In this document: in pieces, positions 45,962 through 56,079 of the stretch
Position numbering within the stretch: the stretch's first letter is position 1
Layout of the letters: every line of letters starts with the position of its first letter
Assembly: GCA_030762895.1 (NCBI GenBank)
Contig: CM061064.1
Location: forward strand, 236,994,586 to 237,058,585
Direction of reading: 5' to 3'
Source of the DNA: Sophora flavescens
Lineage: Eukaryota > Streptophyta > Magnoliopsida > Fabales > Fabaceae
Length of the DNA: 64,000 nt
Notes under the pieces: model-generated
Databases searched by the model: none
What the model saw: only the letters and a program-made list of their open reading frames with translations
What the model was told of the DNA's origin: nothing
Made by a program: the position numbers and the translations under genes

Positions 45962-47241
45962 ATACTCCCTCCGTCATAAGCAACCTTGTCCTCAAGGTTG
46001 AATTCTGGAAATTGATTGTTGATGGAGGATACATCTTCCCAAGTGGCTTCTTCCGAAGACTTTCCTTGCCGCTATACCAGTACTTGCGGGACTTCTGTAC
46101 CTGCTTGAGTACTTGTGCGTGAGCCCAGAATCTGAGCGGGCTGATAAATTTCTGTCGTGCCTTGCAATTCTGTTGGCAGATCGGGTTCCACTGGATGGTG
46201 ACCTGCATCTTTTTTTAATTGGGAAACATGAAATACTGGGTGAATTCGGGAATGATCCGGGAGTTGTAACTTGAACACCACCACTCCAACTTACTTTAGG
46301 ACCAAGTAGGGACCATAATATCTCGCAGATATCTTAGGATGAAGCTTGGTAGGCATGGAGTTTTGTCTGTGAGGCCTGATCTTAAGGTAGACCCAGTCTC
46401 CAATCTGAATCTGAGATTTTTTTCTATACAAGTTTGCATAATGGGTCATCTGGTTCTGTGCCCTCTGCAAATGAAACTTGAGTTGCTTCAAAGCTTCATC
46501 TCTATTCATTAGATCATGGGCCACTGCTTCCACTAAGGTTTCTCCGGGTACAAACCTAGTAAGGGAAGGAGGAGGTCTCCCATAAACAACCTCAAAGGGA
46601 GTACCGTGAGCTGCACTTTGGAATGTAGTGTTGTACCAATATTCTGCCCAGGGAATAAATTCTGCCCAAGCTTTGGGCTGTTCTGAACTGAAACACCTTA
46701 GGTAAGTTTCCAAGGTTCTATTAAGAACCTTCGTCTGACCATCCGATTCAGGGTGATAGGCGGCACTCATATTTAAGGTAGTACCCTGCAATCTGAAAAT
46801 TTCCTGTCATAAATGACTCATGAAGATCGGGTCTCTATCACTGACAATAGAAACTGGTACTCCATGAAGCCGAATGACTTCCTTAACAAACACTTCAGCA
46901 ATGGATAGAGCGGATTATGGGTGTTTGATTAGGATAAAATGGCCATATTTGCTTAGCCTATCCACCACGACTAACACAGCATCAAAACCTTTGGACTTGG
47001 GAAGCCCAACAACAAAATCCATGCTGAGCTCCTCCCAAATTGCATTGGGAATAGGCAAAGGCTGCAGCAACCCTGCCAGAGAAGAAGCCAAATATTTGCT
47101 TCTTTGGCAAACATGGCAAGCTGCTACAAACTTTGTTATGGTCCCTTTCATGCCAATCCAGAAAAGTGATTGTGCTATTCTCCTGTAAGTTCTATAGATT
47201 CCCGAGTGCCCTCCTATCGGGGAAGTGTGGAATTCCTGCAA
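45962..47241 (-). pseudogene. integrase and chromodomain of the Reina-like element
   Basis: HHCC zinc part ('HTSPIGGHSGIYRTYRRIAQ', 'CHVCQRSK') and first Asp ('MDFVVGLPKSKGFDAVLVVV') at 47241-46915. Then a stop, SDRDPIF with the second Asp near 46840 and a stop before 46791. The third block reads 'HPESDGQTKVLNRTLETYLR': Lys in place of the catalytic Glu of QTE. C-terminal domain 'IHPVFHVSQLKK' and chromodomain with a TAG near 46071, then 'SSEEATWEDVSSINNQFPEF'. Not functional. Confidence 0.8.
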
Positions 47242-47253
47242 TAGTTTGGGAAT

Positions 47254-48672
47254 CTAAACCGAATCAGCTGCCAAAACTAACCTTCCTTTGTAGTACAGTC
47301 TATTCTGTTCCAGAGTGTAATGAGGATGGGAATCCGGATCAACCTTCAAGTCTTCCATAATTTTTGCCAAAACTGGATCCTTTTTAACTTCCTCATCCAT
47401 GTCTGCAATGTCTGGCCAAAAAGATCTTGTTATTCCCTGCAAGTCTTTGTCTTCATCCCTTCTTGAGAGAGCGTCTGCAACTCTATTAGATGCTCCCACC
47501 TTATACACAATCTCGAACTCATAACCCAACAATTTGGCCAACCAATTTTGTTGGTTCTGGGTTGTTGTTCTCTGCTCCAGTAGGTACCTTAGGCTCTTTT
47601 GATCAGTGAACTTGTGTCCTAAGAGGTAGGGCCTCCAGTGTTGGATTGCTAAAACCAAAGCCATCAATTCTTTTTCATATACTGATTTGGAGAGGGTGGA
47701 ATCTGCCAGTGCTTTGCTGAAAAATGTGATTGGTCTTTTATCTTGAGTTAACACCGCCCCTATTCCTTTCCCCGAGGAGTCACACTCAATGGAGAAAGGT
47801 TTTGAGAAATCGGGCATTGATAACACTGGTGCTGTGGTAATTGCTTGCTGCAGTTGTGTGAATGCCTTCGTGCTTTCCTCGGTCCACTTGAAGTTCCCCT
47901 TTTTCAATAAATCAGTGAGGGGGAGAGCTATTTGGCCATACTTGCGTATAAATCTCCTATAGTATCCAGTGAGACCCAAGAATCCTCTCAAAGCCTTAAG
48001 AGTCTTGGGTAGGGGCCATTGTAAAATGGCTTCAATTTTTTGAGGATCCATGTCTACTCCGTTCTTAGAAATGACATGCCCCAAGTATCCCACCTTAGTC
48101 TTACCAAAACTACATTTCTTTTGGTTGGCCAAGAAAGAATGTTCTAACAATCTAGCCAGTACAAGCCTCACATGCTTCACATGTTCCTCCCAGGACTTGC
48201 TATAGACTAAAATATCATCGAAAAATACTAGGACACACCTTCGAAGAAATGGTTTGAGGGTAGAATTCATAGCACATTGGAAGGTGGCTGGAGCATTTGT
48301 TAGGCCGAATGGCATTACCAAGGATTCATAATGTCCTTGATGTGTTCTGAATGCAGTTTTAGGAATGTCTGGCTCATGCATCCGGATTTGGTGATATCCC
48401 GCCTTCAAATCAATTTTGGAAAAGTACATGGACCCATTCAATTCATCTAGAAACTCTTCTATCACTGGGATTGGAAATTTATCTGGTACGGTAGCCTTAT
48501 TTAAAGCACGATAGTCCACGCAAGACCTCCAACTTCCATCCTTCTTTTTAACCAATATAACTGGGCTGGAATAAAGGCTATTGCTGGGTCTAATAATTCC
48601 TGTTGCAAGCATCTCCGCTACCTGTGTTTCTATTTCATTTTTCTGCAAGTGTGGATAGCGATAAGGCCTCAC
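47254..48672 (-). CDS. reverse transcriptase and RNase H of the Reina-like element
   Basis: Open frame of 472 codons. RT: 'SPVILVKKKDGSWRSCVDYR', 'YHQIRMHEPDIPKTAFRTHQ' and the active site FFDD in 'VFFDDILVYSKSWEEH' (chromoviruses usually have YIDD or FFDD). RNase H: 'FSIECDSSGKGIGAVLTQDK' with its Asp, Glu in 'SVYEKELMAL', 'TDQKSLRYLL', and the last Asp in 'VADALSRR'. All catalytic residues seem present, and no stop lies within the domain. It would be part of a larger Gag-Pol protein; the first Met here is internal and not a true start. Confidence 0.85.
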   Translation of the reverse strand: MRPYRYPHLQKNEIETQVAEMLATGIIRPSNSLYSSPVILVKKKDGSWRSCVDYRALNKATVPDKFPIPVIEEFLDELNGSMYFSKIDLKAGYHQIRMHEPDIPKTAFRTHQGHYESLVMPFGLTNAPATFQCAMNSTLKPFLRRCVLVFFDDILVYSKSWEEHVKHVRLVLARLLEHSFLANQKKCSFGKTKVGYLGHVISKNGVDMDPQKIEAILQWPLPKTLKALRGFLGLTGYYRRFIRKYGQIALPLTDLLKKGNFKWTEESTKAFTQLQQAITTAPVLSMPDFSKPFSIECDSSGKGIGAVLTQDKRPITFFSKALADSTLSKSVYEKELMALVLAIQHWRPYLLGHKFTDQKSLRYLLEQRTTTQNQQNWLAKLLGYEFEIVYKVGASNRVADALSRRDEDKDLQGITRSFWPDIADMDEEVKKDPVLAKIMEDLKVDPDSHPHYTLEQNRLYYKGRLVLAADSV

Positions 48673-48780
48673 GTTAATTGGATCTAACCCCGTCTTAATT
48701 GAAATTCGGTGATCAATTTGTCTAGCTGGTGGCAGCCCCTTTGGCTCTTGAAAAATCGTGGCATACTCTGTTAAGACTTT

Positions 48781-49515
48781 CTACAATTGTCGTGATTGCT
48801 CTACTGTCAACTCATCCTCATCCATGTTGCTATTCTCAATAACCCATAGCATGGACATCATGTCAACTTCCTTCTTGGCTAATTTCTTTAAAGCCTTAGA
48901 GGAAATTACTGCTCGGGATAAACTGGGATCCCCACGAACCACTATGTTCTGTCCTTGATGAAGAAAGGACATGCTCAGAGTCTTCCAGTTCGCCTTGACC
49001 TCTCCCAATGTCACCAACCAGGCAACCCCAAGAATCAAATCCACTCCTCCTAAATCAAACAGAAAGAAGCCACCTTTCATTACATATGTCCCCCAGCTTC
49101 ACCTGCAGGTCCTTGCAGCAGTCTTGTGTGGATTTCCGGTTACCATCTCCCAATCTTAAAAAATATGGCCGGGTTGGTTCAATACTGAGCCCTAATCTTT
49201 GTACCATTTGACTAGATACAAATTTATGGCTTGCCCCGCTATCAATCAGGATCAGGATTTCTTGTCCTTGTAATTCACCTTTCAGTTTCATCATATGAGG
49301 TTGAGTTAATCCCCCTGCAGAACATATTGAGAGATCCATCCACTGACACACCACCTCAGCAGCCTCCTCTTCCTTCTCCTCAGCTTCGGTCCCTCCTTCC
49401 ATAGTGGTTATTTCTCCCTCATCATTAACCTCCTCGTCTTCGGCCAAAATTACCACCCGCATGCTCTTCTCTGGGAATCGGTGTCCTGGCCCATAAGCCA
49501 AGCCACAATGGTAGC
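48781..49515 (-). pseudogene. knuckle and protease of the Reina-like element
   Basis: GKCYHCGLAYGPGHRFPE at 49515-49465 is a CCHC knuckle whose last Cys reads Phe. The retropepsin 'ILILIDSGASHKFVSSQMVQ' has an intact DSGA. A frameshift near 49070 leads into 49080-48781 ('GGVDLILGVAWLVTLGEVKA'). Confidence 0.8.
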
Positions 49516-49766
49516 ATTTTCCCGACTCTCTCCTCCGAACATACTCAGCATAGGGAATTGTTCAAATTCCCTTGTTTCTCGGTCCTAAAGAATTGGGTTT
49601 TGTTGCCGAAAAAGCAGGTCCCTGAGAATATCGAGTCCCACCATTGGACGCTTGGGCACTGTTTGCACCACTAAACGCCCCTGCCTATTGCTCCTCCTCT
49701 TTGGAAACTAAACCCCGAATTAGCACCATGCCCCGACATGTTCCCAGAATTTCCTGAATTTCGCAT

Positions 49767-50470
49767 CTATTTCAGCACTTCTTCCACGTCGCAGGCTATA
49801 TCCATCGGTCTAGCAAAATCCCTTGGGTCGTGGGGTCTGACCAAGCTTCTGATGTCTTGACGCAGCCCGGCTAAGAAATAGCCTAGAACTTGATCCTCAG
49901 CATTAGGGTTGGCTTGTGCGACCAAGAGCTCAAACTCCTGCACATACTCCTCCACTCCTCCAGTTTGCCTTAGGGAGGCCAATCTTTCGTATACCGTTCC
50001 TCTCCCCTTTCCACCGAACCTTCTCATCAATGCTTCTGAAAAATTTTTCCAAGATGGGTTCTTAGATTTTTGCCGCCAATATTGGAACCAATGCACCGCA
50101 TTCCCATCCATGCTAATGAATGCAAGCCTCAACCTCTCTGAAGTTTTGACATGCTGCACCTCAAAGAACTTTTCTGCCCTTGCCAACCAGCCCAGGGGGT
50201 CCTGTCCCTCGAAAGTGGGCAATTCCACTTTCTTGATCCAAGAACGCCTTGACCCCTCCTCTTCATCCTCACCCCCGCTGGCCTATTCTTCTTCCTCTGG
50301 CCCCTTCTCGTCCTTGTTGACAGAATTGTCTCCCACCATAGAAGGAGTCTTCTTGTTGTTCATTTGCAACAAGAAGTTTTTGATATATTCTATGTCTGTC
50401 TTCATCTCGTCCAGCTTCACTCCGTGCTCGTCGACCGCTTTCTCCAGGGCTCATACTCGATTCTCCATTG
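49767..50470 (-). pseudogene. gag of the Reina-like element
   Basis: ATG at 50470, early TGA, then a frameshift-affected acidic part, then a good 153-codon Retrotrans_gag block (50228-49767): 'MELPTFEGQDPLGWLARAEK', 'VHWFQYWRQKSKNPSWKNFS', 'VEEYVQEFELLVAQANPNAE'. The capsid domain is recognisable and little changed. Confidence 0.8.
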
Positions 50471-50504
50471 TGAGAGGTTTCGAATCCGGAAGGTCGGACC
50501 GCTC

Positions 50505-51101
50505 TGTTAGGAACCTCTCTTTCAAAGATAGGAAAAACAAAACCTAACTATAGCAAACCAGCACACAAAATAGAAAAGATGGGCTGAAAGAACTTCTTGA
50601 TTTATGATTGAAAACAAAAACAGTAAAAGGGAACAAGGTATACAAGTATACCCCCAAAGGAGCACTCTCCTTTCACACTAGGATTAACCCAGTCACAAAT
50701 CAATGATTACCAAGCTGCCTTCCTACCCTATTAGTAGCCTTATTTATAGGCAAACCCCCTAACAAACCGCTAACAATTAGCTAACTGATTTCTCTAACAA
50801 ATCCTATCAGCAAATCAATTATTCCTAACTTCTACTAAGCTAACTGATTTCTCTAACAAATCCTATCAGCAAATCAATTATCTAGATCCTATAAAATAGT
50901 GAATAACTAACTTAAATAACTAACTTATCTAGATCCTATAAAATAGAGATAGACTTGGACCCTAACAACTACACCCTATTCAATTAGTTTCAGGGTTTGG
51001 CCTTATCTCCTATTTGCTTGGATCTTCTCTTCCTTCGATAATAAACTTGCAGAAGCTTCTTCTTCCCATTGGGTTGTAGCCCAAAATCTTCATACCCAAC
51101 A
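50505..51101 (-). repeat. Reina-like 5' LTR
   Basis: TATA-like motif at 50739-50750 on the minus strand. Directly joined to GAGCGGTCCGACC on the internal side: the first part of the usual TGGTATCAGAGCGGTCCGACC-type PBS region is missing. Confidence 0.85.
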
Positions 51102-51267
51102 GTATACCTCTTTAGAAGCCCAGAACTCCACCATTTGTTGCAATCGTTTCCTATATTCCTCATTTCTTTGTGGATTATGATAAATTCTTGCAAGCATGGA
51201 GCCTAAAACAGGTTTAAACGCATGTGCTTCATTATCAAGGTTATGACTGCTTGTCATCCGATTCAAG
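51102..51267 (-). pseudogene. host gene exon, 5' part (CID-domain end; split by Reina-like element)
   Basis: It begins after a TATAG acceptor at 51268 (minus strand) and codes 'NEAHAFKPVLGSMLARIYHN', then 'EEYRKRLQQMVEFWASKEVY'. This looks like the last helices of a CTD-interacting (CID) domain as found in CHERP, where RNA polymerase II tail binding links transcription to splicing. It continues in frame across the GTATA duplication into 45359. The exon without the insert has 286 bases. Earlier exons must lie beyond the third CACTA element or outside the window. Confidence 0.65.
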
Positions 51268-51445
51268 CTATAAATTATAATGCCCAAGGATGAGGAAAAG
51301 CAAATCATTCAGTTAGCATCAATGTCAAGAAGATTATCAATAATAAAAACCAGTATAGAAATAATCAAGAGGGGGAGATCTTGACAAGCCAAAAACTTGC
51401 AAAAAAGTACAATTACAGGGAAAACATTCTATTTGTATAAAAGGG
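51268..51445 (-). other. host gene intron, part
   Basis: Between the TATAG acceptor of the CID-like exon and the CACTA end at 51446. Non-coding, AT-rich. Confidence 0.5.
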
Positions 51446-54400
51446 CACTACAAAAAAAATATGGTGTTTTGCGGCGGTTTTATATGTCAAACCGCCGCTA
51501 AAAAATTTTACGGCGGTTTAGAAACTGCCTCAGAAGTGACCGTCGCGAAGCTGTTTTGCGGTGGTTTTTCATAATCGCTGGCACTACAGTCGCCAATTTA
51601 GTGGCGGTTAGAAACCGCCACAAAAAAGCATATTTTGAAAAATAACTATAAAATATAGCGACGGTTCTAAACCGCCACAAAATATCAGATTTTTTAATAT
51701 ACAGAAATTATAACGGCGGTTTGGAACCGCCACCAAAGCTACTACATTAATAATAGATAAAAATATAGCAGCGGTTTTAAAACCGCCACAAAATATTAAA
51801 TATTTGTTGTTTTTTTTTTAAACTGATTCAATTCATTATTTGTTTAATTTTTTTTAATATCCCTGTTTTAATAAAAACTTTAGACTAAGAAGTAATAAAT
51901 TTATTAAATTGATACACAAAAATGCTTCAAAACCTAATCATTAAAATGATAAAAACATTATTAATAATCTGCAAAAAGCAAAATATTATTTAAAATTATC
52001 CTAACATAAAAACATATGTAAATACAAGTTTTTGACACCATTTATATATAATATATCTAATTAAGTCTGTGTGATGATGAAGTTCCACGATCTTCAGGGT
52101 CATGACTAGAGGCAGAAGATCGTCTCACTTCTCTAGGCGATTGTAAGTCTGCCACTTGGAATTGAAAGATAAAATCACAAATTAGATGCGAATAACTAAT
52201 TTCACAACAAAGACATCCAAATTCAGCAAGTTGCAACCATAACTAATTACCTGATTTCCCTTAAAATTTTGCATAAGAAAAGCAACTTGGGCTTTCATGT
52301 CATCACAGTCAACAAGTTTTGCCTTTAATAAATCCATTTCAACTACTTGTGTCTTTAACCCATCAACTTCTGATTCTAGCTTTTGAATTTTGGCATTAGC
52401 TGCTGCCAAGTCACTAGACCGATAAGTGGGTCCATATATTTGAGTTTTGGTCACCCCGAATCCCACACCACGGAGTCGTCCAGGATGCTCTGGTCCAAAA
52501 ACTTTTACAAAAGCCTCATTCTCAGTAGCAGAGTTATTAATTTCATTTTGTAATTGTTCCTACATATAAGCAACCAGACAATGTTCACAATATGTAACAG
52601 TAAATCCAAAGAAAACAATTTCCATCCAAACTTACTGCTTTGAGTCTTGCCTCCTCGCTAACATAGGATCCATCCTTTCTTTTATGAGCGATAGGATACA
52701 TATCACCTTTACTATAGGGTCGCTTGTCTTGCTTTTCCTAAGTTTTTGTACCATACAAGCAGTAATGTTATAATAAAATCACTTCATTTCCAAAAATTAT
52801 TCAACATCATAACAATATATACGATTATACCATTTCATCTTTCTTTCTTGGAAGTGACTTTGACCCTAATGTGTGATGAATCACTTGCTTTTGTCGATTT
52901 GTTGTATTTTTTCAGCTTTTTCTTGCACAGTTAACAATAATGACAATCAATAAATGATATATTGAGTTAGAAAAAAAAAATTCAGATTTATGATTATTAC
53001 CAGAGATTTTTCGCTTAGTCTATATTGCAAATAGACAACCCAATGGTCGGGGGGGATTTTTGGTGGGTGCAACTGACAATTTTGGTCGAAACTAAGCTCC
53101 CAGTTATAAAAGTTATTAAACATTTTGCAGCTATTGTCCTTCCATTTTTTCCCCAAGCTAGCAAAGATATACCTTTTGTGACCTGAATCATCAACAACAA
53201 ATTTAGTCTTCAAGGCAAACATAAAAAAAGTTATTGTTAGTAAATAATATAAACAAGAAATCAAAACTCAATTAAAAAGTTATTGTATCAAACATTTGGA
53301 AACCCAAGTCACACCCAATGCCCAATTCTTAAAACAACAATTAAGACATGAATGTTCAAAAAAATAATTCATGAACATGGCCAAACCAAACAATTATTTC
53401 CCCTACCAAACCAGCAAAATCAACGAGAGAAAAGTAAGAGTTGATCAAGGAAACAACAGATGATTGAACATGGCTTTACTGCATTGAATCCATTGATTCT
53501 TGAAGGTTCTTCAATACAAGTACTCAGAAAAAATTGATACCTTTATAGATCCATCATAAATGTTTAGCTTGTATTGATTGGGAACTTTACGCCAAGTTTC
53601 AAATATAATGGGGAAATGGTCAAAATTGCTCGCTATCGGCCCCAAAAATCCATTCAGTAAACCACCAGAGTCTCCTACAGGTTGACATTCTGCATTCCAC
53701 TCGGTCACAACTCGTTTCCCGTCACGAAGTGCAAACACATCCTTAATTCTCAATCGTGTTTGTGTAACAATGCCTTCATCTTCTAACACAAATTACACCA
53801 AACTATTGCTATCCAAAAGTATAACAAGATTAAAAAAAATTAGAGAAACTAGGAAGATGTAAATCACATACCGATGACATCCACTATCCAACATGTACGA
53901 GGTAGTCTCTGATTTATCGATGAAGAATCTGGAGCCACTTCAGGTTCACGATGTCCAATATTTTTAGATCCAGACTGAGTTATTGATCGAGTGGCAGGGA
54001 TTGTCTGTAGTCCATCTTGAGTGGATGAACCTATGTGATCTACAGACTCACTCAAAAGTGGACTAATAGATGCAGGTTGGGAAGTGCTCGAATATGATAC
54101 ATGTTGATTTGATATTGATAGACTAGGAGGAACAATCCTTTTTTTTTTCCGAAGCATGCCTATAATACCATTAATGTCAATAACTTTAATTCAAAAACTA
54201 TAGCATATAATTGTAAATGAAAGTGCAAGATATAGATATTCACATAATAACAACATCATATGCATAAATACAAATATTCATATTAAACTAATAGAATAAG
54301 ATGGAAAATTCTTATTACAATATATAAAAAAGAACTAAAACCTAAAACAATTTTACTTGTAGTAATCATAAACTCATATCATTGTTATCATCCTCAAAAG

Positions 54401-54860
54401 TGAAGGATGTAATGGAAAACTCCAAAGATAGAAAGAACCTTCTCTACAACAATTAAACGATTTGTCAACTGCTTTAATTTGTTTTTTTCTTTTGATAATA
54501 CACTCTAAAAACAAAGGAGACAACTTATGGTGTCCCCAATTTATGTACAGAAATCATTTTCCTGCATACATATAGAACTAGAAGACTGACCAAAAAAAAT
54601 AATATATAGAACTAGAAGCAGTAGTGTACACTACTAATTACTAGGTGGTATGAACTTTTGGAAAATGGAACTACGGAATGGTAGAGACTAGAGAATGAAT
54701 GAGGTGGGTAAACCAAATTACAAGACATGTTAAAAATTAAAAAGCTATAATAAGATCAGAGTATAGTATAGTCAGATTAATTCAGATAGAACGGCTAGAG
54801 CAGTTAATGGAAGCAAACCTTGTACTTTACGCTATGTATGTGTTAATAGGAGGTTTAAAA
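51446..54860 (-). mobile_element. third CACTA transposon, one end and gene; far end not seen
   Basis: Starts CACTACAAAAAAAATATGG at 51446. Subterminal copies of GCGGCGGTTT and AAACCGCC at 51468-51800 in both orientations. A minus-strand Ptta-type gene lies at 52060-54157. The other end was not found; it may be beyond the Tat-like insertion that begins near 54865. Confidence 0.7.
52182..54157 (-). pseudogene. Ptta/En/Spm-type protein of the third CACTA element
   Basis: Exon-like pieces, minus strand: 54157-53868 (Ser-rich start, 'MLRKKKRIVPPSLSISNQHV'), 53789-53540 ('LRDGKRVVTEWNAECQPVGD', 'GGLLNGFLGPIASNFDHFPI', 'FETWRKVPNQYKLNIYDGSI'), 53216-52995 ('FVVDDSGHKRYIFASLGKKW', 'PPDHWVVYLQYRLSEKS'), about 52930-52830, 52740-52630, and 52560-52260 ('PTYRSSDLAAANAKIQKLES' coiled coil). 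This is the classical plant transposase Ptta/En/Spm layout: conserved W..VP..yK, then HW coil tail. Exons are surprisingly well kept; whether a complete frame exists needs splicing to be modelled. Confidence 0.75.
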
Positions 54861-54864
54861 TTCT

Positions 54865-56005
54865 TGACGGAAACAGATCCGACAGGATGACGGAAAAAAT
54901 TGAAGAGTCATCAGATAACCACCACAAGGAATCAGATTCAGCAAAATTGACAGGTTGAAAAGTTGACAGAAATTAGTATGTCAGACAGATAAAGCCGTCA
55001 AGAAAGGAAAATACGTCAAATATCCGACGAATATATCCAGCTGACTGATGGAGGAATAGAAGTAACAACCCAATTTTCGACAAAGTTGGTAATAAGAATT
55101 GTCAGACAAACAAAGTATAGAAATGGCTAAGTTTCCAGGGTTGACAGCATCAGCAAGATAAGTTGTCAAATAACCAAACTGTGGACGACAAGTGGACATA
55201 AAACCACTCGAAGGACTGAGCAGTTAGAGAAGTTTACTTGTCAGAGAGTTTGAAACATAGCAAAACTACCATACAGGTGTCAAATTTTAAGATAGGAAGT
55301 TTCTTTAGGCAGTTATTTTGTATGCTTATAAATACTATCAATTCTGATGTAATCGTGGAGGTTGTACTTGAAGCGATATCCTGCATATCTCGATCACACA
55401 GCAGATTAAAGGATTGGACTCAAGTATTTCCTCCACCCCTTTTTCATTTCCAGTTCAATTTATAATACAGCACCGCTCATTTAATTTTACATGTTCGTCT
55501 TTACCTTCAGCATTGCCTTTAAATTTCATGTTCTTCATTTAAGTTTGTTATTCAGACCTTTATTCCTCCCCAGTTATTTTTTCAAGCCTTTTACTCGCTT
55601 TCGTTTAATTTCCTGCACTTTAAAAGCTTTATTCTCCCCTTCACTCATTTAAATACTTTTCAATAACTTGCTTCTTTCCTTTAATTTACTGCCATTTACC
55701 TTTACCTGTCATTTACAAGCTTTCAATTTAATTTCCTGCAACTTACATGCTTTCCTTTAATTTTCTCGTTGTTTACGTGCTTTCCTTTTAATTTCACGTT
55801 CTTTACTTTCCTCTAATTTCGCTGCAAGTCACGTCAGATCTTTTGTGTTTCTGTAAGAGTAAGAAGCCTTTCTTGTTTGAGCAGACATGCAAAATACTCA
55901 TCCTTACGAGATTACCGCATAACTCGTCCGTCCCTACATTCGTCTGATCTTAAAATTATTTGTGACAAGAGGATTTTGGACACAAACCAAAAACCAGCTT
56001 CAACA
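54865..56005 (+). repeat. Tat-like 5' LTR (left border tentative)
   Basis: Ends CAACA three bases before the PBS. The left border is guessed at TGACGGAAACAG because from there the sequence is rich in GACAG/GTCAG words as in the rest of the element. No second LTR is available for comparison. 55440-55860 is a pyrimidine-rich run of repeated 'TTTAATTTCCTGCACTT'-like phrases. Confidence 0.45.
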
Positions 56006-56008
56006 AAT

Positions 56009-56026
56009 TGGCACGCCCGGTGGGAC
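56009..56026 (+). other. Tat-like primer binding site
   Basis: TGGCACGCCCGGTGGGAC, the typical gypsy Tat PBS sequence, after the 5' LTR end and an AAT spacer. Confidence 0.75.
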
Positions 56027-56079
56027 GAGTTTAGAGTAACTCGTATAGTGTCAGGAATTTGACATACAATTTTATTTGT

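Larger units (their letters stand above)
45365..51101 (-). mobile_element. Reina-like chromoviral gypsy retrotransposon, 5.7 kb, in a host exon
   Basis: Equal-length LTRs (597 bp each) 45365-45961 and 50505-51101, TGTTAGGAACC ... ACCCAACA, flanked by GTATA on both sides. Minus-strand gag, protease, RT, RNase H, integrase and chromodomain. Its size and chromodomain fit Reina-type chromoviruses. LTRs differ at only a few positions, so insertion is fairly recent relative to the other TEs. Confidence 0.9.

Noticed and set aside
49909..50547. 212-codon plus-strand ORF
   Set aside because: Shadow of the Reina-like gag on the minus strand.
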